NCBI GenBank assembly: GCA_021234155.1
Contig: JAJEKV010000053.1
Span: 8,715,107 to 8,779,106, forward strand
Length of the DNA stretch: 64,000 nucleotides
From: Isoetes taiwanensis
Taxonomy: Eukaryota > Streptophyta > Lycopodiopsida > Isoetales > Isoetaceae
Reading direction: 5' to 3'
Shown here: positions 20,368 through 33,319 of the stretch, in pieces
How positions within the stretch are numbered: the stretch's first letter is position 1
Layout: each line of letters opens with the position of its first letter
Made by a program: the position numbers and the translations under genes
Notes under the pieces: model-generated
What the model saw: only the letters and a program-made list of their open reading frames with translations
The model's database searches: none
What the model was told of the DNA's origin: nothing

Positions 20368-22125
20368 TGTGACGTCCCCTACTCGTATACTATGCCCGCA
20401 CCGTATACAACCAGGAGTTCATCCCCCATACCAGCTGGGCAAAAGTATGCTGGTGGGTATCAAAAGCAGGCGTCTGGACACATGCTGACAGCACTCATAT
20501 AGCACCCCATATGGCAGCTTGTTTAAGGTGTTCTGGGTACTAGCACACGGTAATTAGGTAATCAATAGAAATATGTAACAACTCCAATTAATAACAAGTG
20601 GAATACTATGATAGAATAGTACATCCAGGGTGCTGATCTAAGTGCTGGGGCCGCATTTTTTTGATACCCACTAGCATACTTTTGCCCAGCTCCATACTGA
20701 TATAGGGCCCTCCACAGATCACTGTGACCATCTGGAATCCACAGTGGGGAAGAATGAAGGGGTCATTTTACCCCGTCTCCCTCGGGGCCTACCTAGCTGC
20801 GGAAGCGTAAACATACACGTCAGTAACATAACATCATATATCCACCTCGAAGGGTGGTACACCAACATCTGCATAGACAAAGATCAGCACAACACAAAGG
20901 AAGTTCCTACCCAAGGCTCGAGCAGGCCACGGGGATGGGTGGCGGGCTTGGGTCTCGAGTTCATTGCGAGGCGAGAATCATGACAATGGATTGGTGGCAT
21001 AAGAACATGGCATTGGGTTGTCCACTCCATCCGCCCCTCCTGTGCACACTTTGCGAGTAGGTTGAAGAGTGTTGGGACTGGCTGTAGCCAGCCGGGTGCA
21101 TAGCCAAAGGGGTTATTCACGGTTACATCTCCCGGTCCGATGGGGCGGTAGGGATCACTCCCTCCGAGAGATCTACATCTTTGACCCAAGGTGACTAGAG
21201 GACCACTTTGCCCTTATTCGACTTAATCCTTTGGAAGGTGAACTCCACCCCACGGTGTCGAGCCCATGCCTTACCCACACTCGGTGGCAAGCCATTAGAC
21301 CTAGTCACTCGATCCCGGTAGCACTAACACACCATAGGGATGGGTCAAGGGTCGAACACGAACCTCATTCTAAGTCGGTCGGCCCCTCCACCCACAACGA
21401 GGTGGGGTTCTTGTACCTGGGCGAAATCTAGTAATGCACTAAGAGGGACTATCTAGGAGCATCATCTACTAAGCTTCAAGTCTCTACCCCCTTCCCAATA
21501 CGGTGAGTTCCCGAGAATTCATCCGTCCATCACATCATCATAGAACTAAAGAATAAGAACTAATCTATATCATACATAGAGTTAGGTTCTTTAGTTAGAG
21601 TCAATCTCGGGATATGCTTGGCTACTAGGGGTGATTTAATAGGCTAAACCTACTGGTTCGAAGGCTGGAATAAGGTTTAGGCTATTCAATCGACTAAATA
21701 CCTGATCCCTGGTTCACTCCTATGAATTCGAAGGCGTCCATATCGCAGTTCTGCTTCGAGATGCGGTCGGAAGGGAGATCTGACTAGCTGGGGCGCACAG
21801 GCAGATCGTGGGAGTTGGAATTGACTCCTCAGGCGCGCGAATCGGAGCTCGGAAGGTCTGTGGGCGAAAAAAAGGAATGTTAGGGTTTGATGCCTTTTGT
21901 AGGCTATCAGTTAGGTTTAGGGTTTTCCATGACCATTGATCTACCTTTAATGGGTTAAAGGTCTAAAGGTGCGCGCATTGCTAAGTGTGCGCACCATTGC
22001 AAGTTGCCCCCTAGGGCGTCCTTGCTTGGGTATACGTCGGCATACACGTCAACTGGACGGCATGTACGCGTGACGGCGTAGTACGGTATATGTCTTGAGA
22101 CCGTATATCGTACTGGAACGTCACA
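20368..22125 (-). repeat. 3' LTR of the minus-strand chromovirus
   Basis: On the minus strand it runs TGTGACGTTCCAGTACG ... GAGTAGGGGACGTCACA, 1,758 bp including a 251-bp MITE and its 4-bp duplication. The polypurine tract GGTGGGGAGAA precedes it (about 22126-22138 on the plus strand, complemented). Confidence 0.88.
20437..20687 (-). mobile_element. MITE, 251 bp, copy 2, inside the LTR
   Basis: Same family and length as 11054-11304, in reverse orientation. Flanked by AGCT at 20433-20436 and 20688-20691. The TIR on one side has one substitution (CTAGTGGG). It inserted after the LTR element did. Confidence 0.9.
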
Positions 22126-22949
22126 TTCTCCCCACCTTGAATTGATGCTGTCCGCAGCATCGTAGGTCTCCCCACCTTGGGATCTTCTTAACCTGCAATC
22201 AACCTCATGCATACCATATACCTATTATTATAGTTATATATTTAATAGGATTACCTCACGGTAATATTTATAGGACATTAATACTATTATGCAATCCAAT
22301 GGTTATCACTTATGTCATTATAACAATAACTCCTAATGTCTCGGTTATTTATTATATATACAATTATTGTTCGAGGTACTCTTTATTCCTTGCAACACAT
22401 TACAGCAAAATTGTGTTGCAAGTCTTCGTAGTTCGACCTCCTGGCCCTCCGGAGCACTCTATTGGCCTGCAGGTCAACACTACGTTAGTACCATTAATAT
22501 GAAATAAAATTTTTGGTTATATAGTGACCACCCCACCTATCTACATGGATGCATGGCTAATCTCCCGGCGTAGGAAGAGGGTGAATCTTCCATTATGGCC
22601 GTGGAGACAGTGCCTATATGTCTATATGCCACTCATGCCTACACCTTTAGTTGCCCAGTGTGGAGGATAGGTCCTTCCTGTATATGGGCGTGAAGGCCAG
22701 ATTCCTCCTATCAAAGCATATATGGGGCTAGAGGTGCTTTTCCTATCAATGCATTCCTCAATGACCTCCTTTCTCTCGAGGTCGTCTACTTCCGTGGGAC
22801 AGAAGTAGACTTTCCAAGCGGCACCGCGGTCATGCCTACATTGACATTACACCACGTCCTAGAGATCACCGTAGTAATCTCATCATCGGTTACAACGCAT
22901 GCAACCCTTACCTCATAGGTTGCATGCGTAGATTACACTAAGCAAGCTA

Positions 22950-25900
22950 TTAATCTACACAAATCGACATGCCTGAGTCGATTTCTTCGGAGATGACCTT
23001 GCCGTCCCATTGCTCCATAAATTGTGGGTACTGTTTTTCCAAATCTCTTTTAAGTACCCATGTTGCGTCTTCCACTGGCAAGTGTTTCCACTTGACCAAG
23101 TATTGGAGGAACTCCGATCTCCTTGTTTTCTTGAATGTTTTATCAAGAATTAGTTCTGGAACTATTTCCAACTGCTCTTCTGTCATTTCCAGCATCGTTG
23201 GAGTGTCCAAAACTTCCTCTGGGTTGGGAGTATGCTTCTTCAGCAAGCTCACGTGGAAGACTTTGTGGATCTTTAAGTGTGCTGGTAAGTCCAACTTGTA
23301 GGATTGGTTACCCACTCTATTGGTTATTTTGAAGGGTCCAGCCCACCTTGGAGCAAGCTTCTTGCAATTTCCGATGCGGAGCTTCGCTTGCTTTACCTTG
23401 ATCTTGAGCCATACGTCATCTCCAACTTGGAATTCTCTAACTGTCCGATGTTTGTCGGCAATACTCTTCTGCCGACTTCTTGCTGCTAGAAGGTACCCTC
23501 GAACTTCTTCTACAAGCTGCTGCATGTCGCTCAACATTTGTTGCGACACTTCCACTTTTGACACGAGGTTGTGCCAAGTGTCTGGAGTTAGGCATTGGTA
23601 GCCGTAGTTGATCATGAACGACGACATTTGGGATGATTCCTGCTTTGTGCTATTGTATGCAAACTCCACCAAATGAATAAATTCCTCCCACATACCTTGC
23701 TTGTTCGGACATAGCCGGAGCATATCTTCGAATTGTTGACTCGCTCCGTTTTTCCCATCCGTCTGTGGATGATAGAGGCGTGCTCATGGACAACCGTTCC
23801 AATCGTCGTGAAGAGATCTGCCCGTAAAGCAGCGATGAACTTTGTATCTCGGTCGGAGATAATTTCCCTTGGCATGCCATGAAGTCTGAAAATCTCTTTG
23901 GTGAAGAGCTTTGCCGTGTCCATAGCTGTGTCCGTGGTCACGCAAGGAATACGAAATGGGCCATCTTCGACAACTTGTCGACCACGACCATCAAGGCATC
24001 CTTACCTCTTCTTGTCTTTGGCAGTCTGTTATAAAGTCCATCGACGACTTCCCACTTAGCGTTTGGCGCTAATGGTTCCAATGCTCCCTGGTATTCGAGT
24101 TGTTACGCCTTTGTTTTCTTTGGCATAGCTGACACTCCTTGATGTAGCGAGCTATCTGCTTCTTCATTCCCGGCCAATAGTATTTGCGCTCGCACTTTGA
24201 AGTATATCTTCATGAATCTGCGTGGCCAGCTATTGGGCTGTTGTGGGTGTCGTGGAGGATCAACTTTCTTACTCGGATGATTCGGCGCGACAACTTGTTC
24301 TTATGGTATAGTAGGTTACCTTCCTTCTTAAAATTTTTGAAGGCTTCCCTCTCCTTGTCGTTCTCGCTTCCTTGCACAGGCTTGCCCATACTTCCTTGAA
24401 GTCGACATCGTTGGCAAGGTTTCTTCTATCTTTTCGAAATCGCTGAAGCGTCGAGATTGCATTGCAGTGCACCCTGGTTGTCAGTGGATGCCTTGAAAGC
24501 GCATCTGCTACCACATTAAGCTTCCCGGGTTTGTAGACTATCTCAAAGTCATACTCCTCGAGAAATTCCATCCATCTTCTCGCACCAGATTGAGATGTGG
24601 TTGTGTGAATACGTACTGGAGGCTCTGGTGATCAGTGTCCAACTGGAACTTTCTCCCTAAGAGGTAATGCCTCCAGATTCTCAATGCCCTGACAACTGCT
24701 AGCAGCTCTTGATCATGCATCGAACGCAGCGTTTTGGCGTCGTTCATTTTCCTTGAGTCGATACGCTATTACCCGCTCTTCTTGCATCAACCTTTGCGCA
24801 CTGTGGCTATCTTGCTTGCGTCCGTCGCTACTAACTTGTCCTTTTAAGTGCACGGCGGGGTCAAGGCAGGCGGTTGTCAAAGCTTCCTTCAACAACTCAA
24901 ATCCTGCTTGGGCTTTCTTGAGCCAATGGTCGGCCCAATTTTTTACTTTCTCCGCATTTGTCAAGTCCGTCAGTAGGGCTGCTATCTTTGCGAAGTTCTT
25001 CACGAACTTCCTGTAATACCCTGCTAAGCCAAGGAAACTTCTGACCTCATGGACATTCTTTGGTGCCGGCCATTGGATTACTGCTTCAATCTTGGCGGGT
25101 GCAGCCGAGATTCCTACGCTGAAATCACATGACGGGTATTCGACCTTCTCGTTGCAGTGACGCCGACAACTTGGCATACAACTGATGCCTCCTTCACTTC
25201 TCGAGCACCTTTCTGACGTGCTGAGCATGCTCTTCAATGGATTTACTGTACACCAGAATGTCGTCGAAGAATACTATCACAAAGGTATCCAAGTATTCTC
25301 TGAAGATGTCGTTCATGAGTCTCATGAACGTAGCTGGGACGTTGGATAGCCCAAATGGCATTATGGTGAATTCGTAATGCCCATACCTGATCCTGAAAGC
25401 CGTTTTGTGGATGTCATCTTCTTTTTATTCGATCCGGTGATACCACGACCTTAGGTCGATCTTGAGAAGACCTTTGCCCCTTGGAGTTGATCCATCAAGT
25501 CGTCGACACGGGAGTCGCGTACTTGTTCTTGATGGTGTGCTTGTTCAATTATGCGTAATCTATGCACATCCTCAAGCTTCCATCCTTCTTCTTGACAAAG
25601 AGGATGGGTGCCCCAAATGGTGAGACACTAGGCACGATGAAGCCTAGATCGAGCAATTCTTGTAGCTGCTTCTTTAGCTCCAGGTGAGTTCATGTGTGGT
25701 CATTCTATATGGGGCCTTGCTCGTCGGCGTGGTCCCGGTTCGAAAATGCTATCTCACACTCTACTCCCCTGTAAGGGGAGGAAGCTTCTCGATCTCTCAT
25801 CGGAAAGAGATCGTGGAACTCCGTAATCAAGTTGGCGATTGGCTTGGGTAACTTGCTGAGCACCTTGTCTTCTTTGCTTCCTTCAGGCTCGAGGTTCCTC

Positions 25901-26450
25901 AATCTCGAGTTTGAAGATGTATGCTACCTTCTCGCTCTTTATAGATTTGAGCAGCTGCTTAGCGGACATACATTGCATGATGGGGGTAACTTCTTTACAC
26001 CGTGATCTCAATGGCTTTTTGCCGTCGAGGCGTTGGGAAGGTCACCTTCCGCTTTCCACAATCAATGATGGCCCTGCTGGTCAAGGTACTCCATTCCAAC
26101 GATCAAGTCGTATTTTCCAATGCCCATTACTTCTGCCCCATCATCGGATATTAATCCACGGCAAGTCAATGTCGAAGTTGATTCTCTTCCCAGTTTGTAT
26201 GTCTTCTTGCCCGCTTGCCAAGATTACGGGCCTTGGTTTGGACTTTAGGGGTTTCAATTTCAACATTTCAACCATCCTAGGGGATGCGAAGTTATGGCTA
26301 CTTCGAGTCTATCAAGACTATGAAGGACTTGGCCTTTGCCTTCCCCTTGTGGTGATTACCTTATCTTGGGTCTCTGCACTTTTGTTCGTATCTATAGCGC
26401 CGAAGATGTGGCACTCACCACAGATATGTCAGCGTGCCTCCTCACCGATC
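22950..26450 (-). pseudogene. Chromovirus pol, minus strand, broken
   Basis: From high to low coordinates: protease-like region (about 26.4-26.0 kb, frames broken), reverse transcriptase with [15 protein letters not shown] near 25200-25275 (the FxDD form of the catalytic motif), [10 protein letters not shown], RNase H (ELLAVVRALRIWRHYLLG, DTDHQSLQYV; 24540-24750), integrase core (IISDRDTKF near 23830), then EFAYNSTKQESSQMSSF, WAGPF, HVSLLKKH and the chromodomain YLVKWKHLPVEDATW near 23085. The C-terminal 257 codons (23723-22950) are intact; the rest has many shifts. It differs from the plus-strand fragment at 12.7-14.5 kb by scattered changes, so both are old copies of one family. Confidence 0.9.
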
Positions 26451-26849
26451 CTCGTCTGATGGAGTGTCCCATCGCCCAACTCTACCTGGCCGAGCTCATA
26501 ACAAATGGGCGGTTCATTTGTTGATTGGCATTTTGGAAACATCTAAAGCGGTAGCCGCTTCTCCATGCATTCCTGCCTTTTCTCCTTGGGCAGCGCTTTA
26601 GGAAGGACCGTCTTTGCTTTTTGAGTAATTGGACCCTTCTGTTTGTCCTTGAAGGACACACTGCTTTCTTTCTGTTGTTTCCCCAGTTTGCTATTGTATG
26701 GGGACTTCTTTGGACTTGGGCTGCTGCCCTAGGACTGTAGCTCCTGTTGCTTTCCCTCTATCCTGATAGTAAGGCTGCCTCTGTGCGCTGCTCTGCGGCC
26801 CGGATCCTTGCAAACTAATTGCTTTGGATTACGCTTCGTCTTGTTTTAG

Positions 26850-27690
26850 GGTCTATTGCTCGTCACGAGCTTCGGATTTCCTCGTTAGGTCCTTGATGTA
26901 GCTTTCCGCTGCGTGTTTCTCACTCGGCTTAGGCACATCTGGTCTTAGCCTCATGAACTCTTGGTGTGTATACTTGCCGTTTTGTACCCTGCAATCGTAG
27001 GCTGGCGCATCATATTCGACTTGTGTTCCCGAGGAACATAGTGGTTCTTGAAAGCTTTCGAGAACTTCCTGAATCGGCATGCATCTCTGCTCAATCCATG
27101 GGACTTGACATAGCCCTTCCACCATATCGTCGGACCCCTTCGGGTTGGCATTTGCCACCACGCCTTTGTGTCTTATCCTTCATGCGGTATGCATTGCCAT
27201 ACTCGCTCATTTTCGTCGAGCCATGCCTGCGCCTCAAGGTGGGATCTGTTCTCGCCCGAAGCTGTTTCTAGTTCAGGGCTTTCCACACTTGCCGATCTTT
27301 GGTCGACTTTCTTCTGGTAGTCTAGGGCCTTAGTGTCTTTCTGTCGGCCGTCTCTGCGGTCCGGCACTGGTTCCGCCTCCTTCTCGGACTCAGAATCTGA
27401 GGTCGAGCTTGAGTTGGAGGTCTCTATGCTAGGGGACCTCCTTCTCTTATTCCTCCTCTTGTCTTTTCCCGCCGGGGTGTCGTTTGTGGCCCGGCTGATG
27501 TTTGGGCTGCTAGTAGGGCCTTTATCTGGTCCAGCTCCGTTCGCATCTGCGACATCTCCTCTTCTGGGGTCATGGGACCATATCCTTCGAAGAGGTTCCT
27601 GGGGAGGGGTTGCCTGTCAGGAGTCTCTTCGTCCATGTTGGGCGTCCTGTTTTGTTCGACCCTTCGTTGTTCTCTATTTGCACACACAGT
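26850..27690 (-). pseudogene. Chromovirus gag remnant
   Basis: Begins with an arginine-rich N-terminus and PLPRNLFEGYGPMTPEEEM, followed by a helical EMSQMRTELDQIKALLAAQ. Further frames contain AQAWLDENERVW (27230), a typical gag core word, and GKYTHQEFMRLRP (26960). Three or more shifts separate the parts. It sits upstream of pol on the same strand, as expected for a gypsy gag. It would form the particle that packages the element RNA. Confidence 0.7.
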
Positions 27691-27863
27691 TGGTTATGGC
27701 TGTACGGTTAGTTTTATTTGTTCTCTTTGCATTATATGTGATGTTGGTATAATTGTGGGGCAAAATTACATCAACAAAACATTCAAAGTGCAAAAAGAAG
27801 TTATATTCATATTTTATAATATGTTAATACAAAAATAGAAACTTCCGGGATCAAGATTTCTAA

Positions 27864-28190
27864 CTATTCTTGATATCGCCGGTAGGATGGATTATCCTCT
27901 AGGAACTTCTTCACCTGGGTTGTTCCCACTGAATGACCTAAGTTCCTAAGGACGTTGACTGAAGATCCCCCCTGCAAAGCTCTCGCCAACTCTTCTATCC
28001 TAGTATAGGCGGCTGTCACTGCCAGTCTTCCCTGTCGTTTGTAAGGTATGGCGAAGTCAAAAACATCGAGTGCTACCGCTCTCTTCACCAGGATGGCATA
28101 CTCGGTGTTAAGGGGTAACCGCGCATGCCGGCCAAAGCCTGAGAGCGTAATTAGCATCGATACTCCTTCCCATTCATTTTTGGACACCAA
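27864..28190 (-). CDS. Unrecognised 108-aa frame upstream of gag
   Basis: An open minus-strand frame with LPLNTEYAILVKRAVALDVF, IPYKRQGRLAVTAAYTRIEE and GHSVGTTQVKKFLEDNPSY. The composition is protein-like. I do not recognise the family. It lies 170 bp before the gag frame on the same strand and might be part of the gypsy element or an older piece the element landed in. Confidence 0.3.
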   Translation of the reverse strand: MVSKNEWEGVSMLITLSGFGRHARLPLNTEYAILVKRAVALDVFDFAIPYKRQGRLAVTAAYTRIEELARALQGGSSVNVLRNLGHSVGTTQVKKFLEDNPSYRRYQE

Positions 28191-28249
28191 TCATATTATG
28201 TTGGCTTGGCACTTGTTTAGTAATTCTAGTTATAATTAGCTAGTGTAAA

Positions 28250-28900
28250 TTGATTGTTGACTTCAAAATTGTTGACTTACGCTTCACCAAACATGTTGGT
28301 CAATGAAAGTCAGACATGTAACAAAGGGGGTGATTCACACCTGTTGACTTGAAAATTGTTGTCTTACACAACAATGCCTTAACATAATGCATAGAATAGC
28401 ATAGGTCAAAATTGTTGACTTACGCTTTACCAAATGCTTGGGATTGATTCACATGGAAATTGTTGACTGAACCAATTTATGCCTTAACATAATGCATAGA
28501 ATAGCATAGGTCAAAATTGTTGACTCATGATTTACCAAATGCTTGGGGTTGATTCACATGGAAATTGTTGACTTAACCAATTTATGCCTTAACATAATGC
28601 ATAGAATAGCATAGGTCAAAATTGTTGACTCATGATTTACCAAATGCTTGGGGGTTATTCACACTTGTTGACTTGAAAATTGTTGATATCGCTTTACGAA
28701 ACATGTTGGTCAATGAAAGTAAAACTTTAGCTTAGGGGTGATTCATACTTGTTGACTTAAAAATTGTTGACTTACGCTTTACCATGGTCAATAAAGGTCA
28801 AACATTTGCCTTAACAATTTATGCCTTAACATAATGCATAGAATATCATAGGTCAAAATTGTTATGCTTTACCAAATACTTGGGGGTGATTCACACCTGT
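28250..28900. repeat. 105-bp tandem repeat, three close copies plus decayed ones
   Basis: AACATAATGCATAGAATAGC occurs at 28381, 28486 and 28591 (spacing 105 each), then a weaker one at 28828. Each unit also has CAAAATTGTTGACT and ACCAAATGCTTGGG. No coding frame. Looks like a small satellite. Confidence 0.85.
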
Positions 28901-29949
28901 TGATTCATTTGGCATTTGTTGATTTGGCAATTGTTGATTTGGTAACATGTGCAACACTTAATGCATGTGGGATATTTGAGGCCATTACTAAAAAAAAGGG
29001 CCATATAAAAGGATTACATCTAGAAAGGTCATGACACTACGGCACATGGCGAAGATTACAAGCCCGGAGAGCCATTGTTGGGATTATCATGTTATATGAT
29101 TATTCCTTAAGGGAAGTTGATAGCACTTTGCTCATACCTAAGGGTTATCATGTATTCAGGTTGAGGGACAAGCAGAAAGGCAGTTTGATCTTCATGAGCA
29201 ACACAGTTGAAGAATGAAGAATATAGTTTGCATTAAGTCCAAAGATTACACATGAGGTGAGTTAATTATTAAGCTATATTTGTTTCAATGGTTCAATGGT
29301 TCGAGGGCATAGAATGATTCAAATGCATGTGGGATATTGATATGCAAAAACCACTGTTGACCTCGAAAATGTGAGAGCACACGTGGGATATTTTGTTGGG
29401 CGAGAAAAGAAAATAACAAGACCAAGAATGCCGTCGTCTGCGAAATTTGGGTACACCGCTGATCATTATATACAGAGATAAGATTGAAGGAGTTGCATTT
29501 ATATCGAGAGATAATTTTTGAGAACTTGGTGACAATTTGCCATTGATATGAAGGTAATAAATCATAACAAATTTGGGTTACGAAGGTAATCAGACCCTTC
29601 AAATCAAAAGCGGTGATAATACAAATACATATCAATCGATATTTCCAAACCCGGGCGGGGATATTTGTTTTATTCAAGAAAAAAAACGATTACAATAGAA
29701 GTCCAAAATTTGACTTCAAAAATAAGCTGTTTGTTGATGATGCGGCGACAAACATCAACAACATAATACGAGTTACATCAATCGCAAATAATATGCTTAG
29801 CAACTTCACATAGACATCATAGCTGCACACAATATAAATCAGACCCTTCGATCTGTTTTGTTTCACTTAAAGCTTCAAGTCTGAGGCGCAACACTAACTA
29901 CATTCAAGCGTAAACAAGCTAAATATTTAATCCTCTTCGTCGATAGCAC
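28901..29949. other. AT-rich stretch without a supportable gene
   Basis: Short frames only. Possibly the 3' flank of the transposase relic that follows on the minus strand. Confidence 0.4.
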
Positions 29950-31345
29950 ATCGAGGGAGATTGTCTAAAATCTTTTCCTTTGTCGGCTTCACAAAGTTTG
30001 TAAACAACTTTGGTTTCCTTTCAGCCTATGTTTTGCTTGTGCCATATCAAGTCTTCTGCGCAAACTTGGGTAGCATAAACAATGCCTTTTGGCTCGTTAG
30101 AACATAAAGTGTAACCTCTTTCAGATCTGCGCAACTCGTATTCATCAGCTATAGCCTTGCTTGGCTCAACAACTACGAGCTCCCAATCATCTACATATTC
30201 CTTGTTCGGACACTTCTCCCATTGTGCATCAAGGCAATATGCCTGAAACAAGATAAGCGCCTTATATGCAATTGCGTAGGAGATGCTAAGTTAAATGCAT
30301 GCCGAGAATGAATGTTCCTCGTGTCCTCCACGGTCTCGGCACCCATGCATTCTTTCTATCCACATTTTTCACTTTCAAAAGCGACCTTCTTCTTTGGTTT
30401 CTTGTTCACACTTGAAGATGGACCAACGGTGTGAAATTCTCACGGCTATATTCACAATATCGTGACACATTCTACTTTTATAGCTGTGATCTCTTCATCA
30501 TCTCCCTTAGCCACCGTTTCAACTCTGCAGACCCTTCCCATCATGCTCCCCTTTGCAGTGATTGGGCGAAAAAAATTCATCATTTCAATGAGTGTCTCAT
30601 GCGAATACCTTCCTACAAAATAGAATGGCTGGCAGCTTTGAATTGGGATGCGGCTCCATCTGAAAATACCCAATGCCCTGTTCTTTCATGAATTCGTGAT
30701 GCATCATAAATGCATCTTTGGGCCGAATAGTGTGTCATATTTTGTATCATCGGATATATAGTAATGGGTGTCCTTGATGGCGTCACGATGAAGGCTCCAA
30801 ATAGTATGTGATTTGTACAAGAATGGTGACTGTTTGCTTGTCGATCACCTTGATTGAACTTGATCCACCTGGCCCGAATTGTGAAGTTCTCTGCAAAGTC
30901 TACTCTGGATACAATAACCCCAAAAGGGAGGTTGTCTAACATATCCATAAAGCGCATCGCTTGCCATTTTATTGCCTAAAAGGCATTACTTTGGAAACTT
31001 TTGCCAATCTGTCAATCAATGTGTGCATAAGATCTTTTGGTTTTGTTTTCCTCCCACGGTATTTGGAGTACTTTTTGGGTTTTCCCCACTTATCCTTACC
31101 TCCTTCCTCATAATCCAGTACTCCCAACTCCACGGATCCTTCTTAGGACAACTCTAGAGGACACCATTGTAGAGACACACCACCACTGCTCACAATCTCC
31201 ATAAATGCAATCTTTCTTGTGGAATTCTTGATTTTCTTCTTTAGGACACAATATGGATTGCCGAGGCTGAGTGGTTGACTTATACTTCTTAGTCTTGGCG
31301 GCACATAGTTGGCACTGTAGATTGGCATACATCACATGCCGAGGT
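29950..31345 (-). pseudogene. DDE transposase relic, catalytic half
   Basis: Minus-strand frames give, in order: a cysteine-containing head (NLQCQLCAAKTKKY ... KKDCIYGDC) at 31335-31150; VDFAENFTIRARW at about 30890; PITIYPMIQNMTH; HWVFSDGAASQFK at about 30640; then in another frame FFSPNHCKGEHDGKG at about 30550; and a C-terminal part with CLDAQWEKCPNKEYVDDWEL (30230). The words DFAEN, SDGAxSQFK and KGEHDG are the D, D and E blocks of a DDE transposase family I know from animal and fern genomes. At least two frameshifts make it dead. It may belong to the same broad group as the N-terminal piece at 1.4-2.9 kb, but the two do not overlap, so this is untested. Confidence 0.6.
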
Positions 31346-32760
31346 GCAACATTCTACATGCATATTTCTAAGTGAATTTAAGCCATCCAAGAGCATCTGC
31401 GGTCTCACATGATGAATGCAACAACATGAATTGAGCTGTTTCAATTTCATTACATACCATGGTTTTAGTTTTCAAATGCTCTTTGGCCAATTGTAATTTC
31501 TTGGTCTTTGCTTTTTGCATTTAATGAACATCTCATTTGCAAAACATAATCAAGAAAATATGTGAGTAACATGTCAAATAACAAGTACACATGAACATGT
31601 AACTCTACTCTAAGCTGCAACTATAAGCTGCCACTCTAACTCACTATGACAACGAAACACAAACTACAAACATACAACACGCAACTAATGGTCATAAGCG
31701 CAACACCAGCTATGCTTGCAACAAACATAATCACAAAAGCGCAACCACCGACATAACTTTCGAACACTGGCGAAACACTAAGCTGTAGTCTAACTATTTA
31801 ACATGCTCGCAACACAAACCTGAAACTATGTAATGGAGCTCAAACACTAAGCGCCACCAGCTGCGGACTAACAACCTAAGTTGAATCTCGACCACCAAGC
31901 GTAGCATTTCGAAATGTTTAAATTGCATATTAGGCGTGCTTCAAAGCTTAGGCGCAACACCAACTACATCTACATAAGCTGCAACAACAACTACATCTAC
32001 AAATTATGCACATATTACCAAAAAAATCAACAAAAGATAATTTGCACTGGTATCCTCGGATAATGTGTAGCATGTTCCTCCTTCACATTTCTTTCTAGTC
32101 TTCTGAACTTCACATCCTTTGCATTAGGGAAAACTCTTGTATTTGTGTCCCAAAAACTTTGAACCAGCTCAATGACATATTTGTCAATTGAATCAAACCT
32201 CCGTGACCTTCTAAAATATACCCATCCTTCCTTTTAAACTCCACTTCTTTACGTTTTCCTTGGTGGCGCAATACATCTAGGATGGACTCCCAAAACTTTT
32301 CCCAAACTTCTCTTGCTAATACCTTGATTTAAACTCGAAGCCAATAGACATGGCAAGTACACTTCTTCTTGCAGCCATAGAATCTAAACTACTAGATCCT
32401 TTTTATAATGAATAGATTCTCGAATGTTCTCAATCACATGGCTTTTGACTTACGAATCCTTCAAGTGATCGGTGGTGACATCATTCATTTCTTTGTGCTT
32501 CAAGAAATCATTTAGCACTCTTTTCTCTTCCAAATCCATTTGACAAACTTGCCTTTTGAATGAGAACACTAGATTAGACACAATCTTTTGTTTACTCACT
32601 TGATTGGCATAAGCTTTGGACTCCTGCATCAAAGCATTCTTCTCTTCTTTTTTTCTCTTTCTTTGTTTCCTCTTCTTTAGAGTCTCCTGCTCTCTTGTCC
32701 TCTTCCTCTTTCCCATAATGTTTCTTTGCTCCACTTCTTCCATCTTGATTGCTCATAAAT
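31346..32760 (-). pseudogene. Probable N-terminal remnants of the same transposase
   Basis: A Lys/Glu-rich frame at 32743-32450 (KRKRTREQETLKKRKQRKRK) and a short piece near 31440-31520 (KKLQLAKEHLKTKTM in part) are on the same strand and in the right order to be upstream parts of the DDE relic. The sequence between is broken and matches nothing else. Confidence 0.3.
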
Positions 32761-33319
32761 GCCACCTTAGCACCTATAATAGTCCATGCTTACAAAGATT
32801 GAGACCCAAATTTGAATGCAAACTTTGAATGGCAACATACCCAAATTTTAGTCTTCAAGCGAAATTTCAAGAGGCCTTACAATCTTGAAATTGAATTTGA
32901 TCTTCGCAAATAATAAGAGACCCGAAAAAATTTAAGGAAACCAAAGGTACATGCAAATAAAAAACAAAGCAAAGTCATGTCTATTGAAATCAAATTACAA
33001 TGAAAGAAATCTTGGATTCAAAGCAAAGCAACAAACCCGAAATTTTGTCTTCGAAAGAAAGTATGCAAAAAGGCTCTACATTCTTGTAAGGCCGAATTTG
33101 ATCTTCTGTCAGACCCAAATCTGAGGAGAAAGTCCATACATTCTTCTTGATCAGTGATCAGTGATCGTGCACCGAAAATTCTCCCCCAAATTTTGAATTC
33201 TCTCGGGCGGGTGGTGGTGGTTGAAGCAAGAAACAAAAATAGGTAAATGTCTAACTACCTTTCGAACTAATTTTCAAACTAATTAGGGGGGACAGGGGGA
33301 CAACTAAAATAAGACACTA

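Larger units (their letters stand above)
20368..27750 (-). mobile_element. Chromovirus-type Ty3/gypsy element, minus strand, one LTR found
   Basis: Order on the minus strand: gag (27690 to about 26850), protease/RT/RNase H/integrase/chromodomain (about 26450 to 22950), untranslated part with polypurine tract, then the 3' LTR (22125 to 20368). The 5' LTR should lie above 27750, but I see no TGTGACGTTCC start or GGGGACGTCACA end there, so that side is truncated. All frames are broken. Confidence 0.88.
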
